The position numbers and the translations under genes were made by a program. A stretch of 8,218 nt of DNA from CAZMMV01 sp964567475 (lineage in GTDB: Bacteria > Bacillota > Clostridia > Tissierellales > Tissierellaceae), in NCBI GenBank assembly GCA_964567475.1, contig CAZMMV010000072.1, positions 1 through 8,218 of the forward strand, given 5' to 3'. Position 1 is the first letter of the stretch; each line of letters starts with the position of its first letter. The notes beneath the pieces are model-generated. The model was given only the letters and a program-made list of their open reading frames with translations. It did no database searches and was not told the DNA's origin. Positions 5,987 through 8,218 of this stretch are shown piece after piece.

Positions 5987-6343
5987 ATGAGTGAAACAAC
6001 AGTTAAAAAGAAAAGAAATAAGTTAGCATTGATTTCTTGGATATTATCATTATTGTATTTGATTTATTTAATATCACATTTTGCGGGCGCTATAGGATCT
6101 ACTGAGGGAGCAGAACAAGTAGGATCTACAATAGCTACTGCATTAGTATTTCCACATATGTTAAGTGTTGGAATAGGACTTATTTTCAATATATTAGGAT
6201 ATTTTTTAAATAATAGAGCATTTATCTTAGTAGGTGCAATTCTTTATAGTGTATCAATTTTACTTTTTATGATGTATTTTATGTTTGTTATAATACAGAT
6301 GATTTTATCATATATAGCATTTGCAAAAATGAAAAAAGATTAG
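5987..6343 (+). CDS. Small multi-pass membrane protein of unknown function
   Basis: This 118-residue integral membrane protein has a basic cytoplasmic N-terminus (SETTVKKKRNK) followed by hydrophobic segments at about 13-33, 48-73 and 78-110. The last is long enough for one extended or two short helices. It ends in KMKKD, so the inside-positive rule puts both ends or the C-terminus in the cytoplasm. I recognise no family and see no catalytic residues. The ATG has GGGAGGA (5973-5979) seven bases upstream. It follows the lipoprotein gene by 26 bases with no terminator between, so they form a two-gene operon and may form a membrane-surface pair. No clear terminator follows it; the next gene has its own promoter. 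Confidence 0.8.
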   Translation: MSETTVKKKRNKLALISWILSLLYLIYLISHFAGAIGSTEGAEQVGSTIATALVFPHMLSVGIGLIFNILGYFLNNRAFILVGAILYSVSILLFMMYFMFVIIQMILSYIAFAKMKKD

Positions 6344-6368
6344 TCAAATTGTGAAATGTTGGTTTTAC

Positions 6369-6397
6369 TTGACATTAATTAATTCTAAAGATAAGAT
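6369..6397 (+). promoter_or_regulatory. Sigma-A promoter of the dihydropteroate synthase gene
   Basis: A perfect TTGACA -35 box (6369-6374) and TAAGAT -10 box (6392-6397, four of six consensus bases) are separated by 17 bases. Transcription should start near 6404, about 27 bases before the ATG, and the leader contains AGGAGG at 6421-6426. Confidence 0.7.
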
Positions 6398-6430
6398 ATA
6401 TGTGAATATTTGGGATCTTTAGGAGGAAAT

Positions 6431-7411
6431 ATGTCAGATATAAATTTTAAATTTAAAGATAAAACTATAGATAGGGGAGAAACTTTAATATGTGGAATAC
6501 TCAATGTTACTCCTGATTCCTTTTCTGATGGCGGTAAGCATTTTGGACTGGATAAAGCTTTAAGGCAAGTTGAGAAGCTGATAAATCAAGGTGCTCAGAT
6601 TATTGATATAGGTGGCGAATCTACCAGGCCAGGATCAACAAAAGTAGAAGAGGAAGAAGAGGTTGAGAGAATCATTCCAGTAATTGAAAAGATAAAAAAA
6701 GAATTTAACATTATTTTATCAGTAGATACTTGGAAGTCTCAAGTTGCCAAAGCTGCTATAGAAGCTGGTGGAGATATTATTAACGATATAACTGGCTTAG
6801 TAGGAGATTCAGATATGGCTAAGGTAATTGGTGATAGTGATGCTGGTTTAATTTCCATGTTTAACCCAGTTATTGTAAGACCCAATCATCCAGGGTCTAA
6901 GATTTTTCCATCCTTTGGAGGACAAGGAGTTTTTACTGAGAGAGAGCTTGAAAATATAAATAATGAAGATATTATCAAAGCTTGCAAGACTTACTTTAAT
7001 AAATCTTTAGAATTAGCAGAAGAAAATGGAATATATAGAAATAGAATAATGCTAGATCCAGGGATTGGATTCGGACTTACTAAGAAAGAAAATCTGCAAT
7101 TAGTAAATGAGATTGATTTTATACATGAAGATTATAATTTATTTTCTTTTCTAGGGGTTTCTAGAAAGAGATTTATAATGAATATTCTTACAGAAAATAG
7201 TTATAATGTTGATGTAGAAACAAAAGAAGGATTCTTTAATAGGGATATAGCTTCAACTTATCTAACAGCTATAGCAGCATTTAAAGCTGTTGATGTTATA
7301 AGAGTTCATCATATTCCATATCATAAGATGGCTAAAATCATAGGCCAATCTATAAGGAATGCAGATGATGAAGAAGATATAAATTTTGGAAGTTATAAAA
7401 ACAAGAAGTAA
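6431..7411 (+). CDS. folP: Dihydropteroate synthase (DHPS), long atypical form
   Basis: This 326-residue cytoplasmic TIM-barrel enzyme should join 6-hydroxymethyl-dihydropterin diphosphate to p-aminobenzoate in folate synthesis. Recognisable motifs are NVTPDSFSDGG (25-35), ESTRPG (63-68), VDTWK (98-102), INDITG (117-122), DPGIGFG (209-215), SRKRF (244-248) and RVHHI (291-295). It is longer than the usual 270-280 residues, with an insertion around 145-180 (FNPVIVRPNHPGSKIFPSFG) and an acidic tail after about 308. The lysine usual after DPGIGFG is leucine (216), the common MH motif is absent at 142-146 (SMFNP), and RVHDV is RVHHI. These changes occur in a recognisable long DHPS subgroup in Firmicutes, so activity may be normal or altered. 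ATG 6431 follows AGGAGG (6421-6426) by four bases. The in-frame TTG at 6410 lies upstream of that site and is rejected. No other folate gene is nearby. Confidence 0.9.
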   Translation: MSDINFKFKDKTIDRGETLICGILNVTPDSFSDGGKHFGLDKALRQVEKLINQGAQIIDIGGESTRPGSTKVEEEEEVERIIPVIEKIKKEFNIILSVDTWKSQVAKAAIEAGGDIINDITGLVGDSDMAKVIGDSDAGLISMFNPVIVRPNHPGSKIFPSFGGQGVFTERELENINNEDIIKACKTYFNKSLELAEENGIYRNRIMLDPGIGFGLTKKENLQLVNEIDFIHEDYNLFSFLGVSRKRFIMNILTENSYNVDVETKEGFFNRDIASTYLTAIAAFKAVDVIRVHHIPYHKMAKIIGQSIRNADDEEDINFGSYKNKK

Positions 7412-7552
7412 AATAATAGTAATTAAATATTTCTCTTATTATAATTTTAAGCTTATCTAAGTTTTTAAGTCATATAATAGAACTTTATACAGTAATAGGT
7501 TATAATATAGTATGAAAGATATTTATATTAAATATAATAAGGGGGAGAATTA
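7412..7552. promoter_or_regulatory. Leader region of rubrerythrin with candidate promoter
   Basis: This AT-rich spacer holds two TATAAT boxes (7473-7478 and 7501-7506), neither with a good -35 box at 17 bases. The nearest for the second is TAGAAC at 7478-7483, matching three of six bases. A 7-3-7 dyad (ATATTTA TAT TAAATAT, 7519-7535) sits just before the binding site GGGGGAG (7541-7547). The dyad is weak evidence in such AT-rich DNA. No convincing terminator for folP was found here. Confidence 0.4.
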
Positions 7553-8137
7553 ATGAAAGATTTAAAAGCTACAAAAACAGCAGAAAATTTGATGAAATCA
7601 TTTGCAGGAGAATCTCAAGCAAGAACTAAGTATACTTATTATGCATCACAGGCAAAAAAAGAAGGCTATGTTCAAATGTCTAACATTTTCTTAGAGACAG
7701 CAGAAAATGAGAAAGAACATGCTAAGAGATTTTTTAAATTCTTAAGTGCAAGTTTAGAAGGGGAATCTGTAGAAATAAAAGCTGACTTTGGTGTAGCATT
7801 AGGAGATACTAAATCAAATTTATTAGCAGCAGCTGAAGGCGAAAATGAAGAATGGTCAGATCTTTATCCTAAGTTTGCAGACATAGCTGAGGAAGAAGGA
7901 TTCCCAGAAATAGCATATGTATGGAGAGAAATAGCGGAAGCAGAAGAGCGTCATGAAATTAGATATAGAAAGCTATTAAAAAATATTGATAATAATACTG
8001 TATTTGAAAAAGAAGAAGTAGTAGAGTGGAAATGTAATAACTGTGGTTATATACATAAAGGAAAATCAGCACCAAATGTATGCCCAGCTTGTGACCACCC
8101 ACAAGGACATTTTGAAGTGTTTTATGAAACATATTAA
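7553..8137 (+). CDS. rbr: Rubrerythrin
   Basis: This 194-residue cytoplasmic non-haem iron protein reduces hydrogen peroxide to water with electrons from NAD(P)H via rubredoxin or a reductase, and protects anaerobes from oxygen. The N-terminal four-helix bundle (about 1-145) carries the di-iron ligand pattern: E20 (FAGESQA), E53xxH56 (ENEKEH), the GENEEW segment (96-101) and E131xxH134 (EERH). The C-terminal rubredoxin-like domain has C161xxC164 and C177xxC180 for the single Fe(SCys)4 site. Length and domain order match classical rubrerythrins such as that of Desulfovibrio vulgaris. The start ATG has GGGGGAG five bases upstream. The gene stands alone, with its own leader region and a strong terminator, so it is probably monocistronic. 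Confidence 0.97.
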   Translation: MKDLKATKTAENLMKSFAGESQARTKYTYYASQAKKEGYVQMSNIFLETAENEKEHAKRFFKFLSASLEGESVEIKADFGVALGDTKSNLLAAAEGENEEWSDLYPKFADIAEEEGFPEIAYVWREIAEAEERHEIRYRKLLKNIDNNTVFEKEEVVEWKCNNCGYIHKGKSAPNVCPACDHPQGHFEVFYETY

Positions 8138-8161
8138 TATGTAAAATGAGATTTGATATAT

Positions 8162-8200
8162 AAAAGCTCCTAAATCTGTATACAGATTTAGGAGCTTTTT
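8162..8200. terminator. Rho-independent terminator after rubrerythrin
   Basis: Bases 8162-8199 form a perfect 38-base palindrome (19-base arms). As RNA it gives a stem of about 17 bp with a four-base TATA loop, followed by TTTTT. It lies 24 bases after the rubrerythrin stop. The minus strand also has a TTTT run, so it could work for a convergent gene beyond the window. Confidence 0.93.
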
Positions 8201-8218
8201 ACTGTCTAAAATAAGATT

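Noticed and set aside
7439..7489. PerR-like boxes upstream of rubrerythrin
   Set aside because: The candidates at 7439-7453 and 7473-7489 keep only one half of the TTATAAT-N-ATTATAA pattern or have the wrong spacing.

Overview
The window is AT-rich, Gram-positive-type DNA with strong AGGAGG-like ribosome binding sites and heavy AGA/ATA codon use. Its gene content is that of an anaerobe: rubrerythrin, a CoA-disulfide reductase/NADH oxidase-type flavoprotein, and a PknB-like kinase paired with an HTH protein. This points to a low-GC Firmicute of the Clostridia/Tissierellia type. The sequence alone does not fix the genus. It is chromosomal scaffold sequence containing a 100-N assembly gap (1926-2025).

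Layout. At the left edge, a possible relic of a DUF2975-type membrane protein tail runs into a small YozG-like XRE regulator (85-291, TTG start). After a 248-bp spacer with its own promoter comes an ABC/RecF-like ATPase of the AAA_15/AAA_21 type (540-1916), the kind often found in phage-defence modules. A strong Shine-Dalgarno sequence at the end of this gene and open reading frames at the far side of the gap suggest that a downstream partner gene has been lost in the gap. A perfect 23-bp hairpin (2142-2195) separates this unit from the convergent flavoprotein gene (2228-3571, minus strand).

The centre is a divergent signalling pair: a 145-aa HTH protein (minus strand) and a membrane-anchored Ser/Thr kinase (plus strand). 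Between them lies one perfect 16-bp palindrome that carries an extended -10 element in both directions, a natural candidate for a shared, mutually exclusive control point. After the kinase, a terminator-like hairpin lies 8 bp before the Shine-Dalgarno sequence of a lipoprotein gene. A small membrane protein gene follows in the same operon. Kinase, HTH protein, lipoprotein and membrane protein may form one envelope-signalling module, but that is inference from order alone.

The right part holds independent housekeeping-type genes: an atypical dihydropteroate synthase with a consensus promoter, and rubrerythrin ending in a 19-bp-arm palindromic terminator. The flavoprotein and rubrerythrin both fit thiol/NAD(P)H redox balance and peroxide/oxygen protection in an anaerobe. 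No tRNA, rRNA, CRISPR array or insertion sequence was seen.
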